A stretch of DNA of 47,195 nucleotides from Rhodospirillales bacterium 69-11 (GTDB lineage Bacteria > Pseudomonadota > Alphaproteobacteria > Acetobacterales > Acetobacteraceae). The notes under the pieces were generated by a model that searched no databases, had not been told where the DNA came from, and saw only the letters and a program-made list of their open reading frames with translations. Made by a program: the position numbers and the translations under genes. The number at the start of each line of letters is the position of its first letter. Positions within the stretch are counted from its first letter, which is position 1. The stretch is taken from assembly GCA_001898425.1 (NCBI GenBank), contig MKTV01000052.1, forward strand, positions 41,207 to 88,401, written 5' to 3'. Shown one piece after another: positions 8,969-18,871 of the stretch.

Positions 8969-9182
8969 TCGCTTCCGGGTGCTGGATCGAGGTGGCGTGC
9001 CGTCCGTACCGGAGACGGGCGGCGCGTGGTGGAGGCGGTCAGCAGGCGTGGCGAGGCCGTGGGCGGCACACGGTCCCTGTCCGGTACCTCACTTTTGCAC
9101 GCGGATCGGGCCTATGAAAGAGACGAAGATGCAGAATTGAAACGTTGTGCCGGCTCGCGCGCGGATCCCGCTCCCGCGGTGC

Positions 9183-10082
9183 CTAGCCCTGTGCGCCGTC
9201 CGGCTCCCGCAGGAAATCGCGCACCGCGGAGAGGAACACGTCGAGCTGGTCGTGATGGACCCAGTGACCCGCCTTTTCGATTCCCAGCACGCGGGCGTTG
9301 CGGAAATGCTCGGCGCGGCCGTCCACCGCCGGGTTGGTGGCCCAGCTCTCGGTGCCATGGACGAGCAGGGTGGGGCAGGTGATCCGGCCCCAGAGGTCGG
9401 CGATCGCCTCCCGGGTCATGTCGTAGGGCGGCCACAACCGGACGTAGGGGTCGAACTTCCAGGTGTAGGTGCCATCCTCGTTCTGGTTGACGCCCTGTTC
9501 CGTGAGATGGCGCGCCTGCGCGGCGCTCAGATGGGGGTTGGCTTCCTGCATGCGGGCGAAGGCCTGCTCGATCGAGGCGTAGCGGCGCGGCTGGCGTCCC
9601 GCCTGGGCGCGCATCTCCTCCACCCAGCCGCGGATGCGCTCCGCCACCGGCTTGCGGTCGGCGGCGACCTTGGTGCGCGGACCGGGACCCAGCCCCTCGA
9701 TCGCCACCAGCTTGCGGACCGCCTCGGGGAACACGCCGGTGGTGCGCAGCGCGACGTTGCCGCCCAGCGAGTGCGCGATGATCGACACCGGCGCCAGCGC
9801 CTGCTGGTGGATGAGCTGGGCAAGGTCGTAGACGTAATCGGCCATCGCGTAGTGGCCCGAGGGATTCCAGGCGGAATCGCCATGCCCGCGCAGGTCCGGG
9901 CAGATCACGTGGTAGTCGCGGCGCAGCGCGGCCGCGACCCAGTCCCAGTTGCGGCAATGGTCGCGCCCGCCATGCACCAGCAGCAGCGGCGGGGCGTCGG
10001 GGTTGCCCCAGTCGACGTAATGCAGCCGCAGCCGCTGGGAGAAGAAGACCCGGGAGACCGGGCCAGTGCCGTCGAGGCTCAT
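9183..10082 (-). CDS. Alpha/beta hydrolase
   Basis: A 299-residue cytosolic alpha/beta-hydrolase-fold protein. The oxyanion-hole segment is LLVHGGRDH (residues 34-42), the nucleophile elbow is AHSLGGN with Ser105, and the general base is His273 in KAGHWVHHD. A lid of about 100 residues (140-235) is rich in Arg and aromatics. Ser-nucleophile members include esterases, lactonases and C-C hydrolases; the substrate cannot be told. The ATG at 10082 starts a normal-length protein with GAGG about six bases upstream. Extending the frame to 10235 adds only low-complexity sequence and would invade the end of the Hint gene. Confidence 0.85.
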   Translation of the reverse strand: MSLDGTGPVSRVFFSQRLRLHYVDWGNPDAPPLLLVHGGRDHCRNWDWVAAALRRDYHVICPDLRGHGDSAWNPSGHYAMADYVYDLAQLIHQQALAPVSIIAHSLGGNVALRTTGVFPEAVRKLVAIEGLGPGPRTKVAADRKPVAERIRGWVEEMRAQAGRQPRRYASIEQAFARMQEANPHLSAAQARHLTEQGVNQNEDGTYTWKFDPYVRLWPPYDMTREAIADLWGRITCPTLLVHGTESWATNPAVDGRAEHFRNARVLGIEKAGHWVHHDQLDVFLSAVRDFLREPDGAQG

Positions 10083-10179
10083 CGCGCCTCGCGCACCGGG
10101 AACGGGTAGGGGGAGCGCATGTCGTGCCTCGTGCCGCAACGGCCCGACAGTGTTCCGCGCGGGAGCGGGTTCGGCAAGT

Positions 10180-11760
10180 TCAGGCGGCGTCGCGCTCCCC
10201 CGCATCGTCCGTGGAATCCCGTTCCGCGGCGGCATGCCTCAGCCGCGCACGCAGCGCCTCGACCGCGGGGCCGGTGACGGCGACCGGGGCGCAGCCCTCG
10301 CCCTCCCAGGTGAGGGCGGCGAAACTCGGGTGCAGGTCGGCGACGGGACCGGCATTCACGAACGCCGACCGGTTGCCGGTGTCGAGGTAGGATTCGGCGG
10401 CCAGCCCCTCGGCCAGCAGCACGTCATGGCCGTCGAGTTCGACATGCCAGTAGGTGACGCCCTTCACCGCGATCGGGGCGACCGCCGCGCCGTCCACCAG
10501 GTGCTTCACCGGCACCAGCGCGCCCTCGGCATACAGCGCGTGGTCGGGCGAGAGCAGCAGGTCGCGCGCTGGCAGGCCGGGCCCGAAGGCGCCCGCGCGA
10601 ATCCGCACCGGCAGCAGGTCGGCGGCCGGCCGGCGCAGCGTGCGCTGGCCGATCCAGCGGATCGGGCGGAAGCCTTCGCTCAGCACGGTCGCCACGCGGT
10701 CGCCGATCCGCAGGTCCTCGACCGGGACCTCTCCACGATCAGTCAGGATCCGGGTGCCGGTGACGAAACAGGGCAGGGCGAGGCCGAAGCCCACGGTGAC
10801 CGCGCCGCCCTGCACCAGGGCGACCGGGTCGACGTCGTACGCGCCCGCCAGCTCGATCGCGACGCTGCCGCTGGCGGTGCTGGCGGTCAGGGTGCCGTGG
10901 CCCCAGCCGTCGGAGACGTATTGGGCACCGGTGATCCCGCCGCCGATCCGGATGATGTCGCCGCCGGCGAAGCCCTGCACGGACAGCAGGTCGCCGATCC
11001 CGCCGCCGTCGATCACCAGCGTGCCGGTATCCGCGGCGAAGGTGACCGTGTTGCTGACGGCCTGCGCGATCTCCAGCGTGCCGCCGGCGGAGATGCCGAG
11101 CGTGCCGGTCCCGGTCACGGCGCGCGCGGTGATCGACTGGCCGTCGCCGGTCATGATCGTGCCGTCGTTCTGGATCGCGTCCACCGAAAGGCCGCTGATC
11201 ACGCCGGCATTCATGCCGCCAATCCGGGAGCCGGCCGTGAAGCTGCCGCTGATGGCGCCGCGATTCAGCACGGTCGCGATGTCGAGCGTGGCCGCGATGC
11301 CGGTGAGGCTGCTGTTGAAGTCGACCACCAGCCCGTTGGACCCGTCGGCCGTGCCGTCCGACCCGATCTCCATCCAGCCGCCGGGATCGACCGCGAGCGT
11401 GCCGCCGTCCAGCGTCAGCGTGCCGATCATCATCCCGCCGCCCAGGATGCCGACATAGCCGCCGAAGCTGCCCGCACCCGCGACGACGCTGCCGGAGATG
11501 AGCCCCAGCGTGCCGGTCTGGGTGAGGGTGCCCAGGTTGAAGCTGCCTGCGAGTTCCACCTGGGCGCCGAGCGTCAGGTCCTCGGCGTCGCCCGGCCCGT
11601 TCACGATGCGCAGGCTGTTGGCGCCGCCGATCAGCGTCACGACGTCTCCCGCGGCCGGTGCCATGGCGGCGGGTTCGGATCCGGCGGTGACGTCGGTCCA
11701 GTTGGTCGGGTCGCTCCAGAGCCCGTTGGTGTTGCCGGACCAGGTGAACGTGGCTGGCAT
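10180..11760 (-). CDS. Beta-repeat protein with C-terminal Hint domain
   Basis: A 526-residue protein. The N-terminus has a WSGxxxGxWxDPxNW signature (residues 7-21), often seen at the start of autotransporter-like or pectate-lyase-like repeat stalks. Residues 45-325 are Gly/Thr/Ile-rich degenerate beta-helical repeats. The Hint domain starts at Cys331 ([16 protein letters not shown]), with the typical LRIGDRVAT, a GFRPIRWIG strand, [10 protein letters not shown] and LVDG. Hint domains of this class (Hint_2) are related to inteins and hedgehog autoprocessing domains; whether this one cleaves is unknown. No classical signal peptide is visible. AGGGGG about five bases before the ATG supports the start. 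A second paralogue lies at 16002-18815. Confidence 0.85.
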   Translation of the reverse strand: MPATFTWSGNTNGLWSDPTNWTDVTAGSEPAAMAPAAGDVVTLIGGANSLRIVNGPGDAEDLTLGAQVELAGSFNLGTLTQTGTLGLISGSVVAGAGSFGGYVGILGGGMMIGTLTLDGGTLAVDPGGWMEIGSDGTADGSNGLVVDFNSSLTGIAATLDIATVLNRGAISGSFTAGSRIGGMNAGVISGLSVDAIQNDGTIMTGDGQSITARAVTGTGTLGISAGGTLEIAQAVSNTVTFAADTGTLVIDGGGIGDLLSVQGFAGGDIIRIGGGITGAQYVSDGWGHGTLTASTASGSVAIELAGAYDVDPVALVQGGAVTVGFGLALPCFVTGTRILTDRGEVPVEDLRIGDRVATVLSEGFRPIRWIGQRTLRRPAADLLPVRIRAGAFGPGLPARDLLLSPDHALYAEGALVPVKHLVDGAAVAPIAVKGVTYWHVELDGHDVLLAEGLAAESYLDTGNRSAFVNAGPVADLHPSFAALTWEGEGCAPVAVTGPAVEALRARLRHAAAERDSTDDAGERDAA

Positions 11761-11925
11761 GAAACCCCCTGCGCCGCACTGAATGCGATGGTGGGAACGG
11801 TTCTACCGGCCGTTGCTTGCCAAAGAATTAACCGCCGCCGCGCGCTGCATCTCGCCGCATGCAGGCCGCCGCCGCCGCGTCGCGCGGCGCCCCGGGGCGT
11901 CGCGCGGTGTGCCCGGCGCATCGCG

Positions 11926-12897
11926 TCAGCCGAACGTGGCGCTGAACAGGGACAGGCCGGGGGAGGCGACGGCCAGCGTCACGTCGTGCGGCCCGTACTG
12001 CGATCCGTCGACCAGGGTGGTGAGCGTCGGTTGCCCGATCTCGACCTCCCGCGGCGCTCCTCCGTCCAGACGAACGGACACCCGGGTCGGCTGCGGCGCC
12101 CCGGCGACCAGATGCAGCTTCGCGGCCCAGAAGCGCAGGCGCAGGGCCCCGGTCGGGGAGTCGAGGACCAGCGCCTCCCGTCCGCGCGACCAGGTCCCGT
12201 CCAGCTGATACGCACCGATCCGCGGCGGGGTGGCCGGAAGGGCGTACGTGGCCTGCCCCGTGCGCGGCCGCTGGACGCCGTCCTGCGGAGTCGGGTGCAG
12301 CGCGCCGAAATAGATCTCGCCCGTCCGCACGCCCGACAGATCCGGATCGTCGCCTGGCGTCGGCTTCACCCCTGGCGCAAGACCGAGAAGCGCGCGAATC
12401 GCGGATTCCAGCTCATGGGCATGGCCTTCGCCCTCGCGCACCAGAACGATGCGCCCGTTGCGGTCGAGCAGATAGAAGGAGGGCCACGCCTCGACGCCCC
12501 AGGCCCGCCAGGTGCGGAACGCGTTGTCCTGCCCGACCGGATAGCGGATGCCGAGGGCGCGCACCCCGGCCGCCACGTTCGGCCGCATGCGCTCAAAGCC
12601 GAACTCGGGCGTGTGGATGCCGATCACCTGCAGCCCATGCGCCCCGTATTGCGCCTGCCAGCGGTTCAGGTACGGGATGGTGCGGCGGCAGTTGATGCAG
12701 GAGTAGGTCCAGAAATCGACCAGGACCACCTTGCCGCGCAGGTCCTCGAGCCGCAGCGGCGCATCGGTGTTGAGCCATCCGTCCAGACCGGTGAACGCGG
12801 GTGCGTCCGGGGCGGCTCTTGCGCCCAGGACCGGCACGAGGCCGGCAACCAGGGCGCCGCCGGCGGCGCGGGACAGGAAGGAGCGGCGGGTCGGCAT
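11926..12897 (-). CDS. Tat-exported DipZ-like thioredoxin-fold protein
   Basis: A 323-residue predicted periplasmic redox protein. The Tat signal has TRRSFL at residues 3-8 followed by a hydrophobic, Ala-rich stretch ending near ARAAP. A TlpA/DipZ-type thioredoxin domain follows, with the redox pair Cys67-x-x-Cys70 in TYSCINCRR and the cis-Pro loop in AWPSFYLLD. After about residue 190 comes the DipZ C-terminal module (GEIYFG, then beta-rich sequence to LSLFSATFG). DipZ itself carries a membrane CcdA-like domain that is absent here, so this is the soluble half only. The start lies 30 bp after the stop of the upstream Tat-exported hydrolase, suggesting an operon and a shared periplasmic task. 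Confidence 0.85.
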   Translation of the reverse strand: MPTRRSFLSRAAGGALVAGLVPVLGARAAPDAPAFTGLDGWLNTDAPLRLEDLRGKVVLVDFWTYSCINCRRTIPYLNRWQAQYGAHGLQVIGIHTPEFGFERMRPNVAAGVRALGIRYPVGQDNAFRTWRAWGVEAWPSFYLLDRNGRIVLVREGEGHAHELESAIRALLGLAPGVKPTPGDDPDLSGVRTGEIYFGALHPTPQDGVQRPRTGQATYALPATPPRIGAYQLDGTWSRGREALVLDSPTGALRLRFWAAKLHLVAGAPQPTRVSVRLDGGAPREVEIGQPTLTTLVDGSQYGPHDVTLAVASPGLSLFSATFG

Positions 12898-12927
12898 GTG
12901 CGGTTCCTCCGACGGACAGGCGGGCGC

Positions 12928-14040
12928 TCAGGCGGCGCCGAGATCGAGCACGGCCTGCGCGAAGGCGCGCGGTGCCTCCTGCGGAAGGTTGTGGCCGATG
13001 CCCCCGGTGATCAGCCGATGCTGGTAGGGGCCGGCGAACTGCCGCGCATAGGCCGCCGGAGGTGGATGCGGGGCGCCATTGGCGTCGCCCTCCAGCGTGA
13101 TGCTGGGCACCCGGATGAGCGGCGCCGCGGCCAGCCGCGCCTCGAGCGCGTCGTAGCGACGCTCGCCATCGGCGAGGCCGAGACGCCAGCGGTAGTTGTG
13201 GACCACGATGCTCACATGGTCCGGGTTGTCGAAAGCGGCGGCGCTGCGGTCGAACGTGGCGTCGTCGAACTGCCAGCGCGGCGAGGCCGTCTCCCAGATC
13301 AGCCGCGCGAATGCCCGTCGGTTCGCCTCGTAGCCGGCGCGCCCGCGGCTGGTCGCGAAGTAGAACTGGTACCACCACGCATGTTCCGCCGCCGGCGGCA
13401 GCGGTGCCTTGTTCGCCTCCTGGCTGCCGATCAGGTAGCCGCTGACCGAGACCAGCGCCTTGCACCGGTCCGGCCACAGTGCGGCGACGATGTCGGCCGT
13501 CCGTGCGCCCCAGTCGAAGCCGGCGAGGATCGCCTGGCGGATGTGCAACGCGTCCATCAGCGCGATCACGTCCTCGGCCAGCGCGGCCTGCTGTCCGTTG
13601 CGCACGGCATGGGGGTCGAGGAACCGTGTCGACCCGTAGCCGCGGAGATACGGCACGATCACCCTGTAGCCTGCCGCGACCAGCGGTGGCACGACCTCGG
13701 TGAAGCTGTGGACGTCGTAGGGCCAGCCATGCAGCAGGATCACCGCGGGGCCGTCGGACGGTCCGGCCTCGATCAGGCCGACGCTCAGCAGCCCGGCCTC
13801 GACCTGACGGGGCGGGACGGCGAACCCGGCCGGTGCCGTGCTCGCCGCTGCCGCTTTCGTCGCCGGTGCTACGTTCGCCGGCGCCGCGTTCTGGGCCGAT
13901 GCTGCGTTCTGGGCCGATGCTGCGTTCGGGGCCGTCGCCGCACGAGCGCCGCCGGCCAAGGCGAACGGGGCGGCGGCGAGGGTTGCGGCCGCGGCGTGCA
14001 GGAAATGGCGGCGCGGATGGGGGAGGGGGCTGGACGACAT
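12928..14040 (-). CDS. Tat-exported epoxide-hydrolase-like alpha/beta hydrolase
   Basis: A 370-residue hydrolase. A Tat-like signal (RRHFLH at 10-15, then an Ala-rich core) is followed by a repetitive Ala/Asn/Gln linker (36-72), encoded partly by an exact 18-bp tandem duplication at 13891-13926. The fold motifs are HGWP (104-107) and GFDWGAR, so the nucleophile is Asp176 rather than Ser. That is the hallmark of epoxide hydrolases and haloalkane dehalogenases. His350 (GIGHNLPQ) is the base. The HGWP form favours epoxide hydrolase. The ATG at 14040 has GAAGGG eight bases upstream. It is followed by the DipZ-like gene and is divergent from the regulator at 14304, which may control it. Confidence 0.85.
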   Translation of the reverse strand: MSSSPLPHPRRHFLHAAAATLAAAPFALAGGARAATAPNAASAQNAASAQNAAPANVAPATKAAAASTAPAGFAVPPRQVEAGLLSVGLIEAGPSDGPAVILLHGWPYDVHSFTEVVPPLVAAGYRVIVPYLRGYGSTRFLDPHAVRNGQQAALAEDVIALMDALHIRQAILAGFDWGARTADIVAALWPDRCKALVSVSGYLIGSQEANKAPLPPAAEHAWWYQFYFATSRGRAGYEANRRAFARLIWETASPRWQFDDATFDRSAAAFDNPDHVSIVVHNYRWRLGLADGERRYDALEARLAAAPLIRVPSITLEGDANGAPHPPPAAYARQFAGPYQHRLITGGIGHNLPQEAPRAFAQAVLDLGAA

Positions 14041-14303
14041 GAGAAATCCCTTCGCTCTCTCGATGCCGACACACTGCGCGGCGCGCGGGAGCGCCGCTTG
14101 GAGATGACCTGGAGAACGCCTGGAGATGCGCATGATTTTTGCGGCGGGCCGCGCAGCGCGATGGATCTTCGGTGCGCGTCCGTCCGGCGGCGCGGCGCGT
14201 GCGCCCGGTGCGATCGCATGAGTGACCGCTTTGCCACGGCCGTCCGGCTCGGCCGCGTCCCGCCGCCGACGCCGGCCCCGGCCGCGCGGCAATCGGCCCC
14301 GTC

Positions 14304-15911
14304 GTGATCTACGCCTTCGGGACCTGCATCCTCGATGCCGACCGCCGCGAGCTCCGTCGCGACGGAACGCCGGTCGCCGTCGAGCCGCAAGTGTTCGATC
14401 TGCTGCTCGTCCTGCTCGCGGCGCGGGAGCGGGTGGTGACCCGGGACGAGCTGCACGACACGGTGTGGCGCGGGCGGATCGTGTCGGAAGCCACGCTCGC
14501 CAGCCGGATCGCCGCGGCGCGTGCCGCGATCGGCGACAGCGGTGCGGCGCAGCGGCTGATCCGCACGCTGCCACGCAAGGGCGTGCGCTTCGTGGGCGAG
14601 GTGCGGGAGACCGCGCCCGAGCCGGCTCCGCCCCTCCCGGATCCGTCGCACGAGGCCGGTCCCGCCGCGCGCGCCGAAGCGCCCCCGGCCTGGCCGGCGG
14701 CGGGGACTGGCGGCGGGCTGCCGGGGCTCGCCGTACTGCCCTTCGCCAATCTCGGCGGCGATCCGGCGCAGGACGATTTCGCCGATGGCATCACCGAGGA
14801 GATCACCACGGCGCTTTCCCGGCTGAGCGGGCTGTTCGTCATCGCCCGCAACTCGGCCTTCGCCTATAAGGGCCAGCCGATGGACGTCCGCGCGATCGGG
14901 GGGCAACTCGGCGTGGCCTACGTGCTGGAGGGCAGCGTCCGCCGCAGCCACACCGAACTGCGCATCACCGGCCATCTGGTCGACACGGCGTCGGGCGCGA
15001 CGCTCTGGTCCGACCGGTTCGAGGGCGCGCTGGCGGACGTGTTCGCGCTGCAGGATCGTGTGGCCGAGAGCGTTGCCGCGGCGATCGAGCCCACGTTGCA
15101 GTCGGCCGAGATCGCACGGCGCGAGCGTGCCGCACCCGCGCGGCTCGATGCCTACGACCTGCTGCTGCGGGCCCAGGGCCTGATCGGCACGTTCACGGCC
15201 GAGAGCCTTGCCGCCGCGCTCGTCTGCCTGGACGAGGCACTGGCGCTCGACCCGCTCTACGCCCCGGCGCTGGCGGCATCCGCATATTGCCGCGCGCAGA
15301 TGCATTTCCAGGGCTGGGCGCAACCGGACGAGGAAGCCGCGGCGGCGGCGGAACGTCGCGCCTGGCAGGCGGTGGAGCGCGCGCCGAACGACGGCCAGGT
15401 GCTGTGGATGGCGGCGTTCGCGATCTGGAACCTGGCCGCGACGGAACGGGCGCGTGCGCGGCCGCTGTTCCGGCGCGCCCTGCTGGTCAACCCGAACGCC
15501 GCCATGGCCCTGACCCTCGCCGGCTGGATCGAGGCGATGTGCGGCGACACGGCAGCCGGTCGCGCGATGGTGGCGCGGGCCCAGCGGCTCAATCCGCGCG
15601 ATCCGCGGGGCTGGCTGATGTCCGGGGCGATGGCCGTCGCCGCCCTGGTCGACGAGGATTATCCGGCCGCCCTGCGCTGGGCCGACCTCGCGCTGGGGCA
15701 GAACCGACGGTTCGCCGTGGCGCTGCGGGTGCTGGTCGTCGCCTGCGGCAGATGCGGCCAGCCGGCGCGGGCCCGCGCCGCCGCGCGTGCGTTGCTGGAG
15801 ATCGAGCCGGATCTCACCGTCTCGGGCTTTCTCGCGCGGATCCCGATGCCGCTGGAGCGGGTCGCGCGGATCTACGCGGCGGGGCTCTCGGCGGCGGGCG
15901 TGCCGGAGTGA
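14304..15911 (+). CDS. Winged-helix/TolB-like/TPR transcriptional regulator (CadC-type DNA-binding domain)
   Basis: A 535-residue soluble regulator. Residues 1-98 form an OmpR/CadC-type winged helix (VFDLLLVLLAARERVVTRDEL, with wing LIRTLPRKGVRFVG). After a Pro/Ala linker (101-138), residues 141-245 match the TolB-like region common in these proteins (GLAVLPFANLGGDPAQDDFADGI, then AYVLEGSVRRS and LWSDRFEG). The rest is tetratricopeptide-like helices. Unlike CadC or ToxR, no membrane segment lies in the linker, so it is predicted cytoplasmic. The GTG at 14304 lacks a clear ribosome site, but no better in-frame start exists nearby. Its divergent position suggests control of the hydrolase/DipZ-like operon; that is inference. 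Confidence 0.85.
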   Translation: MIYAFGTCILDADRRELRRDGTPVAVEPQVFDLLLVLLAARERVVTRDELHDTVWRGRIVSEATLASRIAAARAAIGDSGAAQRLIRTLPRKGVRFVGEVRETAPEPAPPLPDPSHEAGPAARAEAPPAWPAAGTGGGLPGLAVLPFANLGGDPAQDDFADGITEEITTALSRLSGLFVIARNSAFAYKGQPMDVRAIGGQLGVAYVLEGSVRRSHTELRITGHLVDTASGATLWSDRFEGALADVFALQDRVAESVAAAIEPTLQSAEIARRERAAPARLDAYDLLLRAQGLIGTFTAESLAAALVCLDEALALDPLYAPALAASAYCRAQMHFQGWAQPDEEAAAAAERRAWQAVERAPNDGQVLWMAAFAIWNLAATERARARPLFRRALLVNPNAAMALTLAGWIEAMCGDTAAGRAMVARAQRLNPRDPRGWLMSGAMAVAALVDEDYPAALRWADLALGQNRRFAVALRVLVVACGRCGQPARARAAARALLEIEPDLTVSGFLARIPMPLERVARIYAAGLSAAGVPE

Positions 15912-16001
15912 ACGTGACGGCCGCCCCGGCCGGCCCCGATCCGTCGGCTCTTGGCGGCGGGCGCGAGGACGGGCGCCGGTGAGCGGAGCAACCGGTCCGA
16001 G

Positions 16002-18815
16002 TCAGCGGCACAGCCGTGCGCGTTGCCGCGCGGCGCGGCGGCCGAGATCGGCCCGCAGGCGCGCGATGACGCGGCCGGTCACCACGAGGGGGGCGCAGCT
16101 TTCCGCGTCGCGCGCGAGCCAGCCGAAGCGCGGGTGGAGCGTGACGATCCCGTCCTCGCCGAAGGCGTGGCGATCGCCGGCATCGAGGTAGGATTCGGCG
16201 GGCAGTCCCTCGGCCAGCAGCACGTCATGCTGGTCGAGCTCGACGTGCCAGTAGGTGACCTGCGGCAGGTCGACCGGTGCGATGGCGTCGCCGTCCACCA
16301 GCAGCTTCACCGGGATCAGCACGTCGTCGAGATACAGCGCATGGTCGGGGGAGAGCAGCAGGTCGCGGCGCGGCAGGGTGCGGCCGAAGGCACCGGCGCG
16401 GATGCGGATCGGGCGGACCGCGGCGGGGTCCGGATGCGCGCCGGGACGCAGGGTGCGGCGGCCGATCCAGCGGATCGGGCGGAAGCCCAGCGGCAGGCGG
16501 GTCGCGACCTCGTCGCCCACCTGCAGCGCGTCCACCGGGACCTCCCCGCGGCGGGTGCGGATCAGGGTGCCGGTGACGAAACAGGGGGGTGGCGCGGGCG
16601 GCGCCAAGGTCACCACGTTGCTGCCGCCCATATAGAACGTCTGGCCCGTGTAGTCGCCGCTGAGCGTGAGGGACGCGACCATCGTGTCGCCGTTGAGGAG
16701 GTCGAGCCTGCCCATGCCGTCGCTGGTCGGGGCATAGGTGGCCGCGGTCGCGATCACGGATTTCAGGATGATCCTGTCGCCTCTGATGAACCCGTCCAGC
16801 ACCGGCGCCTGGTCCGGCGCGGTCAGCACCAGCGTCGCCGAGTCATCCTGGAAGGCCACGTGCTGCTCGGCGGCGGCTCCCAATTCCAGCGTGTCCGCCA
16901 CTTCGATCCGACCGGTGCCGGTCACCTGGCCGATCACGCCGTCGACCACGGTGCCGTCGTTGCGCACCGCCTGGGCGGTCACCCCCTGCAGCAGCCCCAG
17001 ATTGGCCACGTCCCCTTCGAGCGTCGCGAACGCGATGGTGCCGGCATTGCGGATCGCCGACCCGGCGATCGTGCCGACATGCCACGATCCGCTGCCGATC
17101 CAGCCATCGGCATCGACGGTCAGGGTTCCCGCCGTGGCCGTGGTGCCCGACCCGATCTCCAGCACGGAGGCGTCGTCGAGCGTGATCAGTCCGGCCGCGA
17201 GCGACACCGGCCCCCCGATATGCAACGTGCCCCCGCTCACGGCCGCCAGCGTCCCCGTTTCGATCCAGGTGTTCCCCGGAACGGAAATGTCGACGTTGCC
17301 GACCGAGGCCGTTCCCGCGATCGAGACCATGCCGCCATGCGCCCAGACGCCGCCCCACGGCACGTCGAGTTCTCCCGCCACGAGCGTCCCGCCCTGCCAG
17401 ACGACGGGGCGGCCCGAGCTGCCGAGATCGCCCAGCGTGAGCGTGCCGGTGGTGACGTTGCCGCTCAGGATCATCTGTCCGAACAGGGAGAGGCTGGCGG
17501 CCTCGCCCTGGCCGCTCAGCACGTTGGCGCCATCCTGCAGGGCGATCGTCGCGGTGTTGCCGATCCCGGGCGCCGCGGCCACCGAACCGCCGGTCACCAG
17601 GTCGCGCCAATGCGTCGCGTCGCCCCAATCGCCGGCGCCCCCCACCCAGCCCAATGCATCCGCCGTCGCCACCCCGGCGCTGGGGGGTGCGTTGCCCGCC
17701 CCGAATGTGCCTTCGGCGAGGTACAGCGCCGTCGAGGACTGCCAGGTCGGTTGCAGGGGAAGGACGACGAACGTCGCGCCGTCATACGTACCGGCCAGGG
17801 TGGCGGTGGTGACGATGGTCCCGTTGCGCGTCAGCGTGACCGTCCCGATGCCGTCGCCGGTCGCGGACCAGCTCGCGTCGGTCGCGATCAGCCCGTCTTC
17901 CAGGATCGAGTTCCCTGGGCCGAACCCTTCAAGGACCAGTCCGTCCAGCGCGTGGGTGCTCGCAATCGCCACCGTGCCGCCCGGCTGGCTGAAGGTGACG
18001 GTCCCGGAGTTGCCGCCCTCGACGTCGAGGCGGCTGCCGGTCAGGATCGTTCAGGTGGAGGTGACGCTCCGGATCGAGCCGCCGGTGATCGTCCCGTTGT
18101 TGACGACGTTGCTGATGCTGCCCGACATGACGCCGTTGTTGACGCCGGCGGAGACGCCGGCGAACAGCGTACCGTCGTTCAGCACCGTTCCCTCGATGTA
18201 GCTGATGGCGACGGTCCCGCGATTGAGCAGGACCGGGGCGACGACGACGCCGGCGCCCATGATGCTCCCATCGGCATCCACGGTGAGCGTGCCGACGGCC
18301 CCCGTGCCGGCGCTGCCGATCTCCAACAGCGACGTCGCGTCCATTCCGAGGATGGTCAGGTCGGTGCCCTGATACAGGACGAAGGCGTCCGCCGTCAGCG
18401 TGCCATGGTCGCGGAGGATGAGCTTGCCGGTCTGCGGGCGTGGAAGGAATGGGCCTTCGACCGGGGGCTCGCCCAGCATCACGGGTCCGGCCGCGACGGT
18501 GGCCTGGGTGACGACCAGCGTGCCGCGGCTTTGGATCGCGCCGATCCGATCGACGCCGGAGGTCAAGGTCGTCTCGTGCTCGAACACGTCTCCGACGTAC
18601 AGGCTGTCGAACGTGAAGCTCCCAGTGAAGGTGCCCGCACCGGAGTTGACGGCGCCGGCCGCGCCATCGCCCGGCACGCCGCTGCTCGTCACGGCGAAAC
18701 CGTCGTTGAGATCCGCACGGTCCGTCGCGCCTGGAGGGCCGCCCGCCGGAGTCCAGGCCGCGGGATCGGCCCAGGCCCCGAGTGTGCCGCCGATCCACGA
18801 GTAGGTGCTGGCCAC
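16002..18815 (-). pseudogene. Hint-domain beta-repeat protein interrupted by an in-frame TGA
   Basis: Read from GTG at 18815, the frame encodes a 937-residue paralogue of the Hint protein at 10180-11760, with a single TGA at 18051-18053 (codon 255). The reading frame on both sides is identical and the repeat pattern continues without a gap: SVTST, stop, TILTGSRLDV. The N-terminus has the WIGGTLGAWADPAAW signature; a second similar module (WVGGAGDWGDATHW) lies near 17620-17660. The Hint domain starts at Cys745 (PCFVTGTLIRTRRGEV) and keeps [18 protein letters not shown] and [10 protein letters not shown]. Gly (GGA) or Arg (CGA) are one-base neighbours of the stop; Gly fits the repeat best. Either a nonsense mutation or a base-call error; the 3' part could restart at 17972. 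Confidence 0.8.
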
Positions 18816-18871
18816 TGCGTCGTCTCCCGGCCCGGGGCCATCCAGCGACCGCGGGTCCGGGGTCTATAACA

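Noticed and set aside
13891-13926. Exact 18-bp tandem duplication
   Set aside because: It lies in frame inside the Ala/Asn/Gln linker of the exported hydrolase and only lengthens that linker, so it is described with the gene.
10066-14307. A 1413-codon open frame on the plus strand, opposite the Hint, thioredoxin and hydrolase genes
   Set aside because: It is antisense to three genes with clear domains. Its product is Arg/Gly/Asp/His-rich without any family motif, the usual shadow of very GC-rich coding DNA.
18051-18053. Selenocysteine insertion at the in-frame TGA
   Set aside because: The protein is a beta-repeat stalk with no redox motif at this site, the paralogue has no Cys or Sec there, and no convincing SECIS hairpin was seen directly downstream.
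15951-18869. A 972-codon plus-strand open frame over the second Hint gene
   Set aside because: The composition is that of an antisense shadow, and the minus strand carries a recognisable Hint domain. It does not explain the TGA.
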